Shown: positions 21,611-30,018, counted from the stretch's first letter. The stretch is 64,000 nucleotides of DNA from a bacterium 1xD42-67 (GCA_003612335.1 RAYO01000013.1:98259-162258); one strand, 5' to 3'. Numbers and translations are program-made. Notes: generated by a model from the letters alone, not told the origin.

Positions 21611-21623
21611 AGGTCTGAGTCAA
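21595..21623 (-). promoter_or_regulatory. Promoter of the blaI-M56 operon
   Basis: TTGACT, 17 bases, TAGTAT on the minus strand, overlapping operator site 2. Confidence 0.75.
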
Positions 21624-21716
21624 GTTACAAGGTGGTTACGATCTTGCCAGAGCGGTCCTTTCACGATCCTGCCGGATCTTCCCCCCGTCCTCCCAAGATC
21701 CTTCACAAATCTTTCA

Positions 21717-21745
21717 TGGACTTTTGGTCCGGACCATGGTAGAAT
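21717..21745 (+). promoter_or_regulatory. Probable promoter of the TagA/WecG gene
   Basis: TGGACT, a 17-base spacer and TAGAAT, about 120 bases before the gene start. The -35 is a moderate match. Confidence 0.45.
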
Positions 21746-21866
21746 AAGGGGGAAGTATAAGGGAAAGTATATCCCGTCCTGTTTGAGCGGCTGTGCGTTG
21801 GGGGAACATCCATCTGACGGACAAAACTGGCGGGAGACGGACGCCGAAGGGCGTATGGAGGTCTGA

Positions 21867-22592
21867 TTGAAAAGAGAAGTATTGGGGATCGCCTTCGACG
21901 ATCTCACCCGGGAGGAGGCCGCCCAGGCGGGGGCGGCCCTGCTGGAGGAGGACAAGTTCCACTATGTGGTCACCCCCAACCCGGAATTCATCCTGGCGGC
22001 GGAGAAGGACCGGGAGTTCCGCCAGGTGCTCAATGGGGCGGATCTGGTCCTGCCCGACGGGATCGGGGTGGTCTACTCCGCCAAGATCCAGGGCACCCCT
22101 CTGAAGGGACGGGTGCCGGGGATCGAGTTCGCTGAAGACATGCTGGCCTGTCTCGACCGGCGGGGCGGACGGCTCTATCTCCTGGGGGCCAAGCCCGGCG
22201 TGGCCGAGGAGGCCGGCCGGAGGATCCTGGAGGCCCATCCGGGCATCACCCTGTGCGGCGCCCAGGACGGCTACTTCAAGGACGAGGAGGCCGTTCTGCT
22301 GAAGGTGGCCGCCGCCCGGCCCGACCTGCTCTTCGTCTGTCTGGGGGCCCCCAAGCAGGAGAAGTGGATGGCCCGGTGGGGCAGACACACCGGCGCCCGG
22401 CTGGCCATCGGCTTGGGCGGGGCCCTGGACGTCTTTGCCGGGAAGGTGGAGCGGGCCCCGGAAGCCTGGCGCAGGCTGGGCCTGGAGTGGGCCTACCGCC
22501 TGAAGAAGGAGCCTCAGCGGGCGGGCCGTATGGCCAAGCTCCCTCTGGTGCTGGTCAAGGCGGCGGGACAGCGGTTCAAGAAAAAGGCATAG
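21867..22592 (+). CDS. WecG/TagA/CpsF-family glycosyltransferase
   Basis: A 241-residue cytosolic glycosyltransferase of the GT26 family. It has VVTPNPEFILAAEKD, ADLVLPDGIGVVY, YLLGAKPGVAEEA, VCLGAPKQEKWM and IGLGGALDVFAGKVERAPEA, all family signatures. Members add N-acetylmannosaminuronate or N-acetylmannosamine to undecaprenyl-linked GlcNAc, as in teichoic acid or common antigen synthesis. The acceptor here is unknown. The start is TTG with GGAGG six bases upstream. The DJ-1 gene follows 48 bases later and is probably in the same unit. Confidence 0.93.
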   Translation: MKREVLGIAFDDLTREEAAQAGAALLEEDKFHYVVTPNPEFILAAEKDREFRQVLNGADLVLPDGIGVVYSAKIQGTPLKGRVPGIEFAEDMLACLDRRGGRLYLLGAKPGVAEEAGRRILEAHPGITLCGAQDGYFKDEEAVLLKVAAARPDLLFVCLGAPKQEKWMARWGRHTGARLAIGLGGALDVFAGKVERAPEAWRRLGLEWAYRLKKEPQRAGRMAKLPLVLVKAAGQRFKKKA

Positions 22593-22640
22593 GGGCGGAT
22601 ATGCCCCAATATCATTTTGATCTTTAGGAGGACAAAAGCA

Positions 22641-23180
22641 ATGGTATACATCCTGTTAGCCCCCGGCTTCGAGGAGATCGAGGCCCTGGCCCCCGCCGAC
22701 CTGCTGCGCCGGGCGGGGATCGAGACGGCGCTGGTGTCTGTCACCGGAGAGCCCGTCCCGGGCAGCCACAGCATCACCGTCACCGCCGACGTTGCCTTGG
22801 AGGAAGTGGACCTGTCCAAAATGGACATGGTGGTCCTGCCCGGGGGCGGGCCGGGCTACAAGAACCTGGGGAAGGACCCCCGGGTGGAGGCGCTGGTCCG
22901 GGAGGCGGTCAAGCGGGACATCTGGGTAGCCGCCATCTGCGCCGCCCCTACCCTCCTGGGCCGCTGGGGCCTGCTGGAGGGCAAAAAGGCTATCTGCTAC
23001 CCCGGCATGGAGGATCAGCTCACCGGAGCCCTGGTGCAGACGGCGCCAGGCGAGATAAGAGACGGCAAGATCATCACCGGCCGGGCCGCCGGGAATGCCA
23101 TCGACTTCGCCGTGGAGCTGATCGAGGTCCTCCTGGACCGGGCGGCGGCCGACAAGGTGCTGGAGTCCATCTGTTACTGA
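22641..23180 (+). CDS. DJ-1/PfpI family protein
   Basis: A 179-residue protein with the DJ-1/ThiJ fold: LLAPGFEEIEALAPADLLRR at the start, VLPGGGPGYKNL, the nucleophile-elbow Cys in AAICAAP, and GNAIDFAVELIE near the end. Close relatives are called YajL/DJ-1 and are linked to protection from reactive carbonyls and oxidative stress; the exact activity is debated. TAGGAGG precedes the ATG. It ends at a hairpin terminator. Confidence 0.92.
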   Translation: MVYILLAPGFEEIEALAPADLLRRAGIETALVSVTGEPVPGSHSITVTADVALEEVDLSKMDMVVLPGGGPGYKNLGKDPRVEALVREAVKRDIWVAAICAAPTLLGRWGLLEGKKAICYPGMEDQLTGALVQTAPGEIRDGKIITGRAAGNAIDFAVELIEVLLDRAAADKVLESICY

Positions 23181-23210
23181 CGGCCTGTCCTTGGTCAGGG
23201 CGGGAAAAGA

Positions 23211-23230
23211 GCGGGGGACCTCTCCCCCGC
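23211..23230. terminator. Bidirectional hairpin terminator
   Basis: GCGGGGGA pairs with TCCCCCGC; TTTC follows on one side and TCTTTTC on the other. It separates convergent genes. Confidence 0.65.
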
Positions 23231-23249
23231 CCCTTTCGGTGTGTAGCGC

Positions 23250-23423
23250 TCAGCAGCCGCAGTCGTTGTCACATCCGCAGTCGTTCCCGCAGCCGCAGCC
23301 GCAGTTGTTCCCGCAGCCGCAGCCGCAATTGTTGCCGTTGCCGCCCCAACCGAACAGGATGATGATCAGGATGACGATCCACAGAGCGCTGCCGCCGCCC
23401 CAGCCGTTGTTCCCACAGAACAT
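23250..23423 (-). CDS. Small Cys/Gly-rich membrane protein, YjcZ-like
   Basis: A 57-residue protein. The N-terminal part has WGGGSALWIVILIIILFGWG, one membrane helix like that of YjcZ sporulation proteins. The tail is almost wholly repeats of CGCGCGNN / CGCGND, giving about eleven cysteines. Such tails could bind metal or crosslink into a spore layer; this is inference. The ATG at 23423 has AGGTGA upstream; an in-frame GTG lies four codons earlier. A sigma-K-like element lies upstream. It is transcribed away from its neighbours. Confidence 0.7.
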   Translation of the reverse strand: MFCGNNGWGGGSALWIVILIIILFGWGGNGNNCGCGCGNNCGCGCGNDCGCDNDCGC

Positions 23424-23475
23424 GATACTCTTCACCTCACTTGATCTGCCGGGACATCGTCCCCGCGTTCTGTAC

Positions 23476-23503
23476 TATTCTATGGCCCTCCCTTGTCCCC
23501 GGT
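23476..23503 (-). promoter_or_regulatory. Sigma-K-like promoter of the Cys-rich gene
   Basis: CATAGAATA on the minus strand fits the -10 consensus CATANNNTA of mother-cell sigma factors, with AC 17 bases upstream as in sigma-K promoters. Confidence 0.4.
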
Positions 23504-23541
23504 GACAGGGCGCGGGAAAAAAATCATTAGGAGCTGACCCT

Positions 23542-24750
23542 ATGTCACAAAACGATCGTTATGAGCCCAGAGAACGGCGGTCCAGCCGCCCCTCTCCCCA
23601 CGGGGAGCGGGAAGCCCGCCCGGCTCCCCGGACGGAGCGGAGCTCCGCCCGCTCCTCCTCCCGGGAGGAACACGCTGCCCCCCGGCGTCCCAGGCGGAAA
23701 CGCCGGTCCGCCGGCCGCACGGCGGGGCTGGTGCTGCTGTATGTGACGGCGGTGATCGGCGTGTCCATCCTGCTGGCCTGCATCGGCTGGGTGGCCGCCG
23801 GCGATGTGCTGGCCCTGAACAAGGATGAGAAGGTGGTCACCTTCACCGTCGCCCCCGGGGACAGCTTCAGCGACGTAGTGGACCGGCTGGAGGAGGAGGG
23901 ACTGATCGAATATAAGTTCCTCTTCAAGCTCTTCGCCTCCTTCACCCACGGCAAGGACAAGGTGGCGGTAGGGACCTATACCCTCAGCACCGACATGGAC
24001 TACCGGGCCCTGCTGGCCGGGATGCGGGCCAACTCCGCCAACCGCTCAGAGGTGAAGGTGACCATCCCGGAGGGCTACAACATCGACCAGATCTTCGCCC
24101 TGCTGGTGGAGAAGGGGGTGGCCGCATCGAAAGAGGAGCTGCAGGAGGCGGCCGCCAGCCATGATTACGCCTTCTCCTTCCTCCAGGACATCCCCCTGGG
24201 GGATTACCACCGGCTGGAGGGCTACCTCATGCCCGACACCTATACCTTCTACACCCCCCACGACCCGGTCTATGCCCTGAACAAGTTCCTGGTCTACTTC
24301 GACAGCCAGGTGGACGATTCGATCCGGAACAAGGCGGCGGACAGCGGCTATTCCCTCCGGGAGATCCTCACCATCGCCTCTCTGATCGAGCGGGAGACCA
24401 CCGGCAAAGACCGCACCGAGATCTCCGCCGTCATCCACAACCGGCTGAACGACGCCGGCGGCGGCACCCAGGGGTATCTCCAGATCGACGCCACCCTGGT
24501 CTATATCAATGGCGGCCGGGAGCCTACCGAGGCGGACAAGTCCATCGACTCCCCCTACAACACCTATATGTATAAGGGGCTGCCCCCCGGACCCATCGCC
24601 AACCCGGGCATGGAATCCATCATCGCCGCCCTGAATCCGGCCAACAGCAAGGACCTGTACTACGCCCTGGGCGACGATGATGCCCACCACTTCTTCCGCA
24701 CCTACGACCAGCTCCAGAGCTTCATCGCCAGCCAGGACAGATATCGATAA
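23542..24750 (+). CDS. mltG: Endolytic murein transglycosylase MltG
   Basis: A 402-residue protein. The first 58 residues are a highly charged, disordered cytosolic tail rich in Arg, Ser and Pro. One membrane helix follows (LVLLYVTAVIGVSILLACIG). A LysM-like segment then leads to the YceG catalytic domain with the Glu in IASLIERET and the YNTYMYKGLPPGPIANPG motif. MltG cuts nascent glycan strands at the outer membrane face and sets their length. The order mltG then a U32 gene resembles the yrrL-yrrN/yrrO region of Bacillus. TAGGAG precedes the ATG. Confidence 0.95.
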   Translation: MSQNDRYEPRERRSSRPSPHGEREARPAPRTERSSARSSSREEHAAPRRPRRKRRSAGRTAGLVLLYVTAVIGVSILLACIGWVAAGDVLALNKDEKVVTFTVAPGDSFSDVVDRLEEEGLIEYKFLFKLFASFTHGKDKVAVGTYTLSTDMDYRALLAGMRANSANRSEVKVTIPEGYNIDQIFALLVEKGVAASKEELQEAAASHDYAFSFLQDIPLGDYHRLEGYLMPDTYTFYTPHDPVYALNKFLVYFDSQVDDSIRNKAADSGYSLREILTIASLIERETTGKDRTEISAVIHNRLNDAGGGTQGYLQIDATLVYINGGREPTEADKSIDSPYNTYMYKGLPPGPIANPGMESIIAALNPANSKDLYYALGDDDAHHFFRTYDQLQSFIASQDRYR

Positions 24751-24755
24751 ATGCA

Positions 24756-24786
24756 ATATCCACCGGCACCGCCGGTGGATATTTTT
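24756..24786 (+). terminator. Hairpin between mltG and the U32 gene
   Basis: ATATCCACCGGC and GCCGGTGGATAT form a perfect 12-bp stem followed by TTTT. It lies only 14 bases before the next start, so it may be a partial terminator or mRNA stabiliser. Confidence 0.7.
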
Positions 24787-24799
24787 AAGGAGAGACACC

Positions 24800-26014
24800 A
24801 TGGATAAGATCGAGCTCCTCGCCCCGGCGGGGGACATGGAGCGCCTCCAGATGGCGGTGGCCTATGGGGCGGACGCCGTCTATCTGGCGGGGAACGCCTT
24901 CGGGATGCGCTCCTTCGCCGGGAACTTTTCCCTGCCGGAACTGGAGACCGCCGTGGAGCTGTGCCGCTCCCACGGGGTCCGGGTCCACGTCACCTGCAAT
25001 ACCATGCCCCGGAACGGAGAGATCGCCCGCCTGCCCGAGTGGCTGGAGCATCTGGAGGAGCTCCGGGTGGACGCGGCCATCCTGGCCGACGTGGGGGTGC
25101 TGGCCCTGGCCAAGCGATACGCCCCCCACGTCCAGTGCCACATCTCCACCCAGGCCAGCATCGTCAACTACCAGTCCGCCCGGGCCTGGTACGACCTGGG
25201 GGCCAGCCGGGCGATCCTGGCCCGGGAGCTCTCCCTGGAGGAGATCCGGGAGATCCGGGCCAAGGCCCCCAGGGAGCTGGAGATCGAGGTCTTCGCCCAC
25301 GGGGCCATGTGCGTCAGCTACTCCGGCCGGTGCCTGCTGTCCAACTATATGACGGGCCGGGACTCCAATCGGGGGGCCTGCGCCCAGCCCTGCCGGTATC
25401 AGTACGCCCTGATGGAGGAGAAACGGCCGGGAGAGTATTTCCCTGTCTTCGAGGAGAACGGCGAGACCTACATCATGAACTCCCGGGACATGTGCATGAT
25501 CGATCACATCCCCGACCTGATAGACGCCGGAGTGGACTCTATCAAGCTGGAGGGACGGGCCAAGTCGGCCTATTACGCCGCCATCGTCACCGGGGCCTAC
25601 CGCCACGCCATCGACGCGGCAGCGGCCAAGATCCCCCTGGATCCGGTATGGCGGGACGAGGTGGAGCACATCAGCCACCGGCACTACTCCACCGGCTTCT
25701 TCTACGGCCAGCCCGGCCAGTTCACGGAGGACGCCCGCTATGTCCGGGACTGGCAGATCGCAGCCAAGGTGCAGTCCTGTGGCGAGGACGGGGAAGCCGT
25801 CTTGACTTTGAACAACAAGTTCGCAGTTGGTGACCAGTTGGAGCTGGTAGGCCCCGACGTCCGGCCCCAGGCCCTCATAGTAGACGCCCTGTGGGACGGG
25901 GACGGCCTCCCCCTGGAGGAGGTGCGCCACCCCCAGATGGTCTTCCGCATGAGGCTGCCCCGGTCCGTCCCGCCCCTGTCGCTGCTCCGGCGGAAGGCGG
26001 ACCTGTCGCCGTGA
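24800..26014 (+). CDS. Peptidase U32 family protein (TrhP-like, tRNA uridine hydroxylation)
   Basis: A 404-residue U32 protein starting MDKIELLAPAGDMERLQMAV. It carries the family signature EVFAHGAMCVSYSGRC and the cysteine region GACAQPCRYQY that binds an iron-sulfur cluster in relatives. Members with this domain order (YrrN/YrrO, YegQ) act with prephenate-derived substrate in forming 5-hydroxyuridine at position 34 of tRNA; peptidase activity is doubtful for this group. AAGGAGAG precedes the ATG. Its position after mltG agrees with the Bacillus arrangement. Confidence 0.9.
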   Translation: MDKIELLAPAGDMERLQMAVAYGADAVYLAGNAFGMRSFAGNFSLPELETAVELCRSHGVRVHVTCNTMPRNGEIARLPEWLEHLEELRVDAAILADVGVLALAKRYAPHVQCHISTQASIVNYQSARAWYDLGASRAILARELSLEEIREIRAKAPRELEIEVFAHGAMCVSYSGRCLLSNYMTGRDSNRGACAQPCRYQYALMEEKRPGEYFPVFEENGETYIMNSRDMCMIDHIPDLIDAGVDSIKLEGRAKSAYYAAIVTGAYRHAIDAAAAKIPLDPVWRDEVEHISHRHYSTGFFYGQPGQFTEDARYVRDWQIAAKVQSCGEDGEAVLTLNNKFAVGDQLELVGPDVRPQALIVDALWDGDGLPLEEVRHPQMVFRMRLPRSVPPLSLLRRKADLSP

Positions 26015-26049
26015 TGCCGGGGCTCTGCCCCGGCCCTCGCCGAGCAGGC

Positions 26050-26109
26050 GTCCCTTTCTTGAAAGAAAGGGACCGAAAGAACTTTGGCGCAAAACTACAT
26101 TTTGCTTCC
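26050..26109 (-). repeat. Dispersed hairpin repeat, copy A
   Basis: A 60-base element containing GTCCCTTTCTT/AAGAAAGGGAC and AACTTTGGCGCAAAAC. It is a near-identical inverted copy of the element at 26711-26774. It has internal stems at both ends and looks like a small non-coding mobile or REP-type repeat. Confidence 0.7.
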
Positions 26110-26122
26110 AGGAGGGAAAGGT

Positions 26123-26506
26123 ATGGTACCAAGCTACGACCAGATGGGGGACTGGCTGGAGGAGATCGCCCAGGAGTTCCCCGAGGCCTTCTTCGAGGAC
26201 CTGGACGGCGGCATCCAGCTGGAGGAGAAGGAGCTCCCTGACCCGGACTTCCCCCCGGGGGAGATGTACATCATGGGGGAATATGTCCACGATCTGCTGG
26301 GGCGGTATATCCTGCTCTACTACGGCTCCTTCTCCGCCCTGCTCTCCGAGGAGGACGAGGAGGGCTGGAAGGACGAGATCTTCGCCACCGTGGCTCACGA
26401 GTTCACCCACCATCTGGAGGAGACCGCCGGCCTCCACGCCCTGGACGACAAGGATCTGGAGTTCCTTCGGGAGGCTCTGGCAGAATACGGAGAGGAGGGA
26501 TCGTGA
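26123..26506 (+). CDS. Zincin-like metallopeptidase-type protein (PF06262-like)
   Basis: A 127-residue acidic soluble protein. TVAHEFTHHLEE gives an HExxH zinc motif, with the spacing and size of the short metallopeptidase family typified by PF06262. No signal peptide is present, so it acts in the cytosol if active; the substrate is unknown. The ATG at 26123 follows AGGAGGGAAAGGT; an upstream in-frame ATG lies inside the dispersed repeat and is rejected. It overlaps the zinc-ribbon gene by one base and both lie between inverted copies of the repeat. Confidence 0.8.
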   Translation: MVPSYDQMGDWLEEIAQEFPEAFFEDLDGGIQLEEKELPDPDFPPGEMYIMGEYVHDLLGRYILLYYGSFSALLSEEDEEGWKDEIFATVAHEFTHHLEETAGLHALDDKDLEFLREALAEYGEEGS

Positions 26507-26712
26507 TGATGTGTCCCTGGTGCGATCAAGAGATGGAGCAGGGGTTCCTGATGAGCTCAAGGCCGGTCATTTTCGGTCCGGAGGAACGGGAGTCTGTGCT
26601 CTGGCCCCGGAAAAAGGGGGAGGTCGAGCTGATGAAGCTGTCCTGGACCATCTCGAACATCCCGGCGTGGCACTGCGCCAGGTGCAGGCGGGTCGTGGCG
26701 GAGCATGAGTAA
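26506..26712 (+). CDS. Small zinc-ribbon protein (DUF6487-like)
   Basis: A 68-residue protein with a CPWC pair at the N-terminus and a CARC pair near the C-terminus, forming a zinc ribbon around GFLMSSRPVIF and a Trp-rich middle. The family has no known function. The start ATG overlaps the previous stop (TGATG) and has GGAGGGA upstream; a GTG one codon earlier is also possible. Translational coupling with the HExxH gene suggests they work together. Confidence 0.75.
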   Translation: MMCPWCDQEMEQGFLMSSRPVIFGPEERESVLWPRKKGEVELMKLSWTISNIPAWHCARCRRVVAEHE

Positions 26713-26774
26713 GCAAAACGCAGTTTTGCGCCAAAGTTCTTTTTCGGTCCCTTTTTCTTTCAAGAAAAAGGGAC
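26711..26774 (+). repeat. Dispersed hairpin repeat, copy B
   Basis: A 64-base element with GCAAAAC/GTTTTGC and GTCCCTTTTTCTT/AAGAAAAAGGGAC stems. It is the inverted partner of copy A, differing by a few bases and small length changes. It directly precedes the GluQ-RS ribosome site. Confidence 0.7.
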
Positions 26775-26791
26775 AAAAAGGGGGGGTGTCT

Positions 26792-27694
26792 ATGACCGGT
26801 CGTTTCGCTCCCAGCCCCAGCGGGCGGATGCACATGGGGAACCTGTGGTCCTGCCTGCTGGCCTGGCTGGCCGCCCGGAGCGTTGGCGGCGGGATGGTCC
26901 TGCGGCTGGAGGACCTGGACCCGGACCGGTGCCGGCAGGAATACTGCGACCAGATCATGCGGGACCTGGAGTGGCTGGGCTTGGACTGGGACGGTGCACC
27001 GGTGTATCAGAGCCAGCGGACAGAGCTATACAGGCAGGCATTTCAAAAGCTGGAACAACAGGGGCTCATCTACCCCTGCTTCTGCACCCGGGCGGAGCGG
27101 CTGGCCGCCTCCGCCCCCCACCGGTCCGACGGGACCGCGGTCTACGACGGTCGGTGCCGCAGTCTCTCCCCTGAGGCGCGGGAGGCCCTCTCCCAGACTC
27201 GCCGCCCCGCCTGGCGGGTACAAGTGCCGGAGAGATCGATAACGTTCCGTGATCTTCTGTGCGGAGAATACATCGAGGACTTGTCCAGGGACTGCGGCGA
27301 CTTCATCCTCCGCCGGTCCGACGGGATCTTCGCCTATCAGCTGGCGGTGGTGGTGGACGACGCAGACATGGGAGTCACCCAAGTGGTGCGGGGCAGCGAT
27401 CTGCTGTCCTCCACCCCCCGGCAGATCTGGCTCCAGGATCAGCTGGGCCTGCCCCACCCGGAACACGGCCACCTGCCCCTCCTCCTGGCCCCTGACGGCC
27501 GGAGGCTGGCCAAACGGGACCGGGACCTGGAACTGGGACAGCTCCAAACACAGTATCCCGCCCCGGAACTGGTGGGTCAGCTGGCCTATGCCGCCTGCCT
27601 CATCGACCGCCCGGAGGCGGTCTCCCCCCAGGAGCTGATCCCCCTCTTCTCCTGGGAGAAGCTGCCGAAAAGGGATCTTATATGGGCGCTGTAA
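26792..27694 (+). CDS. gluQ: Glutamyl-Q tRNA(Asp) synthetase
   Basis: A 300-residue truncated GluRS paralog. It has the HIGH-type motif in APSPSGRMHMGNL, the zinc site YPCFCTRAERL with a later YDGRC, and the KMSKS equivalent RRLAKRDRD. It lacks the anticodon-binding domain, as GluQ-RS proteins do. The enzyme attaches glutamate to the queuosine base of tRNA(Asp). The ATG at 26792 starts the conserved MTGRFAPSPSG; only a G-rich tract (GGGGGGTG) serves as ribosome site. The frame continues upstream through repeat copy B but that is not conserved sequence. Confidence 0.95.
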   Translation: MTGRFAPSPSGRMHMGNLWSCLLAWLAARSVGGGMVLRLEDLDPDRCRQEYCDQIMRDLEWLGLDWDGAPVYQSQRTELYRQAFQKLEQQGLIYPCFCTRAERLAASAPHRSDGTAVYDGRCRSLSPEAREALSQTRRPAWRVQVPERSITFRDLLCGEYIEDLSRDCGDFILRRSDGIFAYQLAVVVDDADMGVTQVVRGSDLLSSTPRQIWLQDQLGLPHPEHGHLPLLLAPDGRRLAKRDRDLELGQLQTQYPAPELVGQLAYAACLIDRPEAVSPQELIPLFSWEKLPKRDLIWAL

Positions 27695-27713
27695 GGGTGC
27701 CCGACGCAAAAGG

Positions 27714-27743
27714 CCGGGCCTTTCCATCACTGGAAAGGCCCGG
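27714..27743. terminator. Bidirectional hairpin terminator
   Basis: CCGGGCCTTTCC and GGAAAGGCCCGG form a perfect 12-bp stem between convergent genes. Confidence 0.75.
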
Positions 27744-27763
27744 TCCTGTTCTGTTCCTGTCGG

Positions 27764-29872
27764 TCACTTGGCGTGCTGCACCAGAGCGGCAAAGAAGTTC
27801 TGCGCGATGGCAGGATCGCACACAGCGCTGTCGCCGCCCAGGGCGTCGGCCTCAGGATGGAACTGTACGCCCAGGGAGAAGTCATTAGCCTGATACTCCA
27901 CAGCCTCGATCACCTCATCGGGGCCGTAGGAGACCACAGTCAGGCCCTCGCCGACCCGCTCGGGGTTGGCGACCTGATGGTGCCAGGAGGCCACATTGGC
28001 CAGCTCGGTGCCGCCGATGATGTCCTCCAGCCACTTGGAGCCCTTCTCCACAGCGATGTCGTGGCGGGCCCAGTTGGGACGGTTCCGGTGGACCTTATAC
28101 TCCGCGTCCTCCTTCTCCAGATAGGTGGGCAGATCCTGGATCAGGCCGCCGCCGCAGGCCACATTGAACATCTGCATGCCGCGGCAGATGGCCAGCATGG
28201 GCTCGTTGGTGTCCACAGCGGCTTTGATCAGGTTGTAGTCAGAGGTGTCGCGGAGGTCGCGGTAGTCGTTGTTGTCCTCCAGCAGGGGGCTGTGCTCCTC
28301 GCCGTACAGGTCGGGGTTGATGTCCTCGCCGCCGGTGACGATGATGCCGTCCACCCGCTCCAGGGCCTTGACCGCCTGATCGTAGCTGGTGATCTGGGGC
28401 AGATGGGTCACCACGCCGCCCACGTTGCGGACGATATCCTGCATATCCACATAGTCATCGGGATCGCCGCCCCAGGAGATGCCGATCACGGGCTTGCCCG
28501 CAGCGTAGCCCACCAGGGTCTCGAAGAAGGTCAGGCAGATGTCCACGTCGCACAGGGCGCCGGCGGGATCGTTGTTGTGCAGGGCGTTGGCGCAGTCGTT
28601 CTCCGGGTGGAACTGCACGCCCATGCAGAAGGTCTTGCCCTGCTTCTCCACGCCCTCGACGATGTCCAGGCCGTCCAGGGTGGTCTTGGCCACCAGGGTC
28701 AGATCGGTGCCCTCCAGCATCTCGGGGGCCAGGCCCTGATGGTGCCAGGAGGAGACGTTGGCCAGGGTGTCACCGGCCACCACGTCATACAGCCAGAGGG
28801 ACTTATCGGTGAGGATCTCCACGTCGTGGCGGGCATAGGTACGGTTGGGGGCATCGGGGGGCATACGGTGGGTGTCGTCGTAGGTCTTGCCCTTGGCCTC
28901 GTAATAGTTGGGGATGTCCTGGATGAACCCGCTGCCCGAGACGATGCTCATCATCTGCATACCGCGGCAGGCGGCGAAGGTGGGCACGTCGTTGGCGAAG
29001 CAGTAGGCCATCAGGGTGTAATCAGAGATGTCGCGGGTGGCGTTGATCTCCTCCCCGTTGTTGGCCTCGGCCTGGGGGACGGCGTAGAGGGAGGGGCTGA
29101 TGTCCTCACCGCCGGTGAAGAACACGCCGTCGATGGCTGCCATCACAGAAGCGGCATTGCTCCGGGACAGATCCTTGGCCTTGATCTGGTCGGCATAGGT
29201 CTGCTTGAGCATCCCAGACGCCTCCAGATACTCGGGGAGGACCGCACCATCAGCGCCGTAGCCCACTGCGCTGCTGGTCACCTGGCCCAGCTCCACAGGG
29301 ATGCCCCCAGCGGCGCGGATCACGGTCTTGAAGGAGTCGTAATTCTGAGCGTTGCTCTTCCAGGTGATGCCGATGTAGGGCCGTCCGGCCAGGGAGGCGG
29401 CGTTGTCCAGCATCTGCTGGAACTGCGCCCGGCTCACGCTGGCAGACTCGTTGTAGGCGACGCCGGCGGTCAGGCCGGAATCCACCGCCATGCCGGAGTA
29501 GTCTGCGGGCCAGCTCTTCAGCAGGGCAGCAGGCGTCCCGTTGCAGCGCAGCAGCACAGAGGCGGCCTGGAGCTGAGTCGCGCTGTTGTCAGGCAGGAAG
29601 CAGTCGTTCCCAACGCCGCTGATCCAGCCCTTCTCATAGGCCAGATTGATGTGTCCCTCATAGGCGCTGCCCTCGGCAACGTCCCGGAAGGCACTGGGAC
29701 GGGCCGCGTAAGCGGCGGCCTGATCGGCCAGGCCGGCGCCCTCTACCAGGAGGCCGACCATCTCTGCACGAGTCAGAGCGTCGTTCGACGCGTAGGCCGT
29801 CGCCGCCAGGCCAAAGACCAGAGCGACTGCCGTGATCAGGGAGAGGACTTTGCGAGCTAACCTTCTTTTCAT
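27764..29872 (-). CDS. Secreted SLH-domain protein with two tandem PuuD-like (peptidase C26) amidotransferase domains
   Basis: A 702-residue exported protein. Residues 1-28 are a signal peptide (KVLSLITAVALVFGLAATAY then A). Residues about 30-155 contain an SLH-like wall-binding region (LTRAEMVGLLVEGAG, AYEKGWISGVG). Two class I glutamine amidotransferase-like domains follow (about 165-440 and 455-700). Each keeps the nucleophile Cys in ACRGMQMMS or ICRGMQMFN and the His-Glu pair in GVQFHPE. The family hydrolyses gamma-glutamyl amides such as gamma-glutamyl-GABA, normally in the cytosol. An extracellular, wall-anchored double version is unusual. AAAGGAG precedes the ATG. Confidence 0.9.
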   Translation of the reverse strand: MKRRLARKVLSLITAVALVFGLAATAYASNDALTRAEMVGLLVEGAGLADQAAAYAARPSAFRDVAEGSAYEGHINLAYEKGWISGVGNDCFLPDNSATQLQAASVLLRCNGTPAALLKSWPADYSGMAVDSGLTAGVAYNESASVSRAQFQQMLDNAASLAGRPYIGITWKSNAQNYDSFKTVIRAAGGIPVELGQVTSSAVGYGADGAVLPEYLEASGMLKQTYADQIKAKDLSRSNAASVMAAIDGVFFTGGEDISPSLYAVPQAEANNGEEINATRDISDYTLMAYCFANDVPTFAACRGMQMMSIVSGSGFIQDIPNYYEAKGKTYDDTHRMPPDAPNRTYARHDVEILTDKSLWLYDVVAGDTLANVSSWHHQGLAPEMLEGTDLTLVAKTTLDGLDIVEGVEKQGKTFCMGVQFHPENDCANALHNNDPAGALCDVDICLTFFETLVGYAAGKPVIGISWGGDPDDYVDMQDIVRNVGGVVTHLPQITSYDQAVKALERVDGIIVTGGEDINPDLYGEEHSPLLEDNNDYRDLRDTSDYNLIKAAVDTNEPMLAICRGMQMFNVACGGGLIQDLPTYLEKEDAEYKVHRNRPNWARHDIAVEKGSKWLEDIIGGTELANVASWHHQVANPERVGEGLTVVSYGPDEVIEAVEYQANDFSLGVQFHPEADALGGDSAVCDPAIAQNFFAALVQHAK

Positions 29873-30018
29873 ACCTAGGACTCCTTTCTTTGATCCGCAT
29901 ATCGTTGGATCGGTACAGCGCTCAGCCCCTCTGTCCAGAACGGTGCGGCCCCGCTTGCCTGCGGTCCGCCGGCAAGGCAGAACGTCCGGACAGGAGCGGC
30001 TCTCGCTGTCGTTAGTTG

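Noticed and set aside
23262..23345. Short direct repeats that could suggest a CRISPR-like array
   Set aside because: They encode the CGCG tail of a small protein in frame and have no unique spacers.
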